Origin: Billgrantia tianxiuensis
Lineage (GTDB): Bacteria > Pseudomonadota > Gammaproteobacteria > Pseudomonadales > Halomonadaceae
DNA: 64,000 nucleotides
Assembly (NCBI RefSeq): GCF_009834345.1
Contig: NZ_CP035042.1
Coordinates: 3,410,001 to 3,474,000, forward strand
Direction of reading: 5' to 3'
In this document: positions 63,058 to 64,000 of the stretch, in pieces
Layout: every line of letters starts with the position of its first letter
Numbering within the stretch: position 1 is the stretch's first letter
Notes under the pieces: generated by a model
What the model was told of the DNA's origin: nothing
Database searches by the model: none
What the model saw: the letters and a program-made list of their open reading frames with translations, nothing else
Translations under genes and position numbers: made by a program

Positions 63058-63572
63058 CCGCGGTTCCCATCGTCGACCTTCAACTGATCACCACGGGCCA
63101 GGGCGCACCTGGTCAGGCCGAGCTTGAGGCCTGGGTCGGCGCCGTGCTGGCGCGCTTCCCGCAGGAAGCGCGCCACGAAGTCACCGTGCGTATCGTCGAC
63201 GCCGAGGAGGGCCAGGCGTTGAACCGCGACTATCGCGGTCGCGACAAGCCTACCAACGTGCTCTCCTTCCCCTTCGAGTGCCCACCTGGGGTCCCGCTGC
63301 CGCTGCTTGGCGATCTGGTACTTTGCCACCCGGTGGTGATACGTGAAGCCTCCGAGCAAACCAAGCGTGTCGAGGATCACTATGCCCACCTGGTGGTGCA
63401 TGGCATGCTGCACCTGCTCGGCCACGATCACCTCGAGGAGGAGGAGGCAGAGGCGATGGAGCAGTTGGAGCGCGAGATCCTCTCGGACTTCGCCATTGCC
63501 GACCCCTACGCCACGCCTCCGGGCAGCGATGAACAACAAGACGACAGCAAGGACGAGAGACACGATCGATGA
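63054..63572 (+). CDS. ybeY: Endoribonuclease YbeY
   Basis: YbeY is a zinc-dependent endoribonuclease for 16S rRNA 3'-end maturation and ribosome quality control. The 172-residue protein has the zinc site HGMLHLLGHDH (about residues 118-128) and the NVLSFPFECP segment. An acidic C-terminal tail extends past the fold. Both ends overlap neighbours by four bases (ATGA with ybeZ and with corC), so the three genes are coupled. Confidence 0.95.
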   Translation: MTAVPIVDLQLITTGQGAPGQAELEAWVGAVLARFPQEARHEVTVRIVDAEEGQALNRDYRGRDKPTNVLSFPFECPPGVPLPLLGDLVLCHPVVIREASEQTKRVEDHYAHLVVHGMLHLLGHDHLEEEEAEAMEQLEREILSDFAIADPYATPPGSDEQQDDSKDERHDR

Positions 63573-64000
63573 GTGACGACCGAACGACCGGCCAAGGCGG
63601 AAGGTCCTGGCTCGACAAGCTGCTCGGTGCCCTCTCGGGGATAACGAAGGTCCCAGTTCGCGGGAAGAGCTGATGGAGTTCCTGCGCGAGGCAGCCACTC
63701 GTCTCAAGCTGGACCAGGACGCCATGATGATCATCGAGGGCGCTCTGCAGATCAGCGACCAGCAGGTTCGCGAAGTGTTGATCCCCCGCTCCCAGGTGGC
63801 CGCCATCGCCGTGGATCAACCCGCCGAGGAGTACCTGGCCCTGATCAACGAAACCGGCCACTCACGCTACCCGGTCATCGGCGAGAACCTCGACGAGGTC
63901 AAGGGCCTGCTACTGGTCAAGGATCTGCTGCAGTTGCTCAACCGTCCTACCGAGGAGCGCGAGCGCTTTCGTCTGGAAGACGTGCTGCGCCCCGCCATGT
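63569..64000 (+). pseudogene. corC: CorC/YbeX magnesium-cobalt efflux protein, partial, one-base frameshift
   Basis: The start MSDDRTTGQGGRSWLDKLLG and the HlyC/CorC-type CBS domain in the other frame (VREVLIPRSQVAAIAVDQPA, HSRYPVIGENLDEVKG) identify CorC/YbeX. The frame breaks at GGGG 63637-63640; adding one G gives GDNEGPSSREELMEFLRE and the rest reads on. The window ends before the stop. It overlaps ybeY by four bases, and lnt usually follows. A true loss of function is possible but an assembly error is likelier. Confidence 0.82.

Overview
The window looks like chromosomal backbone from a Halomonas-type gammaproteobacterium (Halomonadaceae). The support is the GC-rich coding sequence, a 16S-tRNA-Ile-tRNA-Ala-23S-5S rRNA operon, a GntR-prpBC-acnD-prpF-prpD methylcitrate operon, split trpE / trpGD / trpC loci with pseudomonad-style attenuation, and the miaB-ybeZ-ybeY-corC cluster. 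The genus is an inference; a 16S search would settle it. I see no insertion sequence, prophage, CRISPR array or plasmid signature.

Layout. 1-5.2 kb: two uncharacterised proteins, tusA, a small monooxygenase-fold protein, rlmM, gdhA, and a guanidinium exporter (gdx/sugE) preceded by a guanidine-II riboswitch. 5.2-11.3 kb: an rRNA operon on the minus strand with tandem promoters, two boxA sites, a large palindrome in the tRNA spacer, a decayed third tRNA (tRNA-Ile-like) and a decayed second 5S tail. 11.3-19.7 kb: propionate catabolism by the 2-methylcitrate cycle under a GntR repressor with two matching operators. 19.9-30.8 kb: pabB, cysH, cysB, a formate dehydrogenase with its DUF1641 partner, trxA, an AI-2E-type exporter, a SIMPL protein and serS. 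31-40.4 kb: ydiJ, a FIST-domain histidine kinase, a small AT-richer patch (methyltransferase plus a C39-like cysteine peptidase), and a PQQ-type sugar dehydrogenase with a dihaem cytochrome c. 40.4-47 kb: tryptophan genes interleaved with opposite-strand genes, with a WW leader-peptide attenuator before trpG and a probable WRW leader before trpE. 47-52.7 kb: gph, a GIY-YIG protein, rpe and the sulfate ABC transporter sbp-cysTWA. 52.8-57.2 kb: a secreted Met/Asp/Glu-rich peptide, a two-component system and msrPQ. 57.2-64 kb: a GNAT enzyme, a YajG-like lipoprotein, tpm, an SH3-domain membrane protein, a DUF1820 protein, miaB, ybeZ, ybeY and the start of corC.

The most interesting module is at 52.8-57.2 kb. 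A tiny exported peptide with 17 Met in a predicted 65-residue mature chain sits upstream of a response regulator, a sensor kinase and the periplasmic methionine sulfoxide reductase MsrPQ. This fits a sacrificial methionine sponge for hypochlorite or other oxidants that MsrPQ recycles, with the two-component system as sensor.

A caution on quality. Twelve one-base deletions, nearly all in short G/C runs plus one in an A run, break reading frames in nine genes, including trpD, pabB, gph and corC. The uniform pattern suggests homopolymer undercalling in the assembly rather than real gene decay, so those genes are annotated as frameshifted but probably functional.
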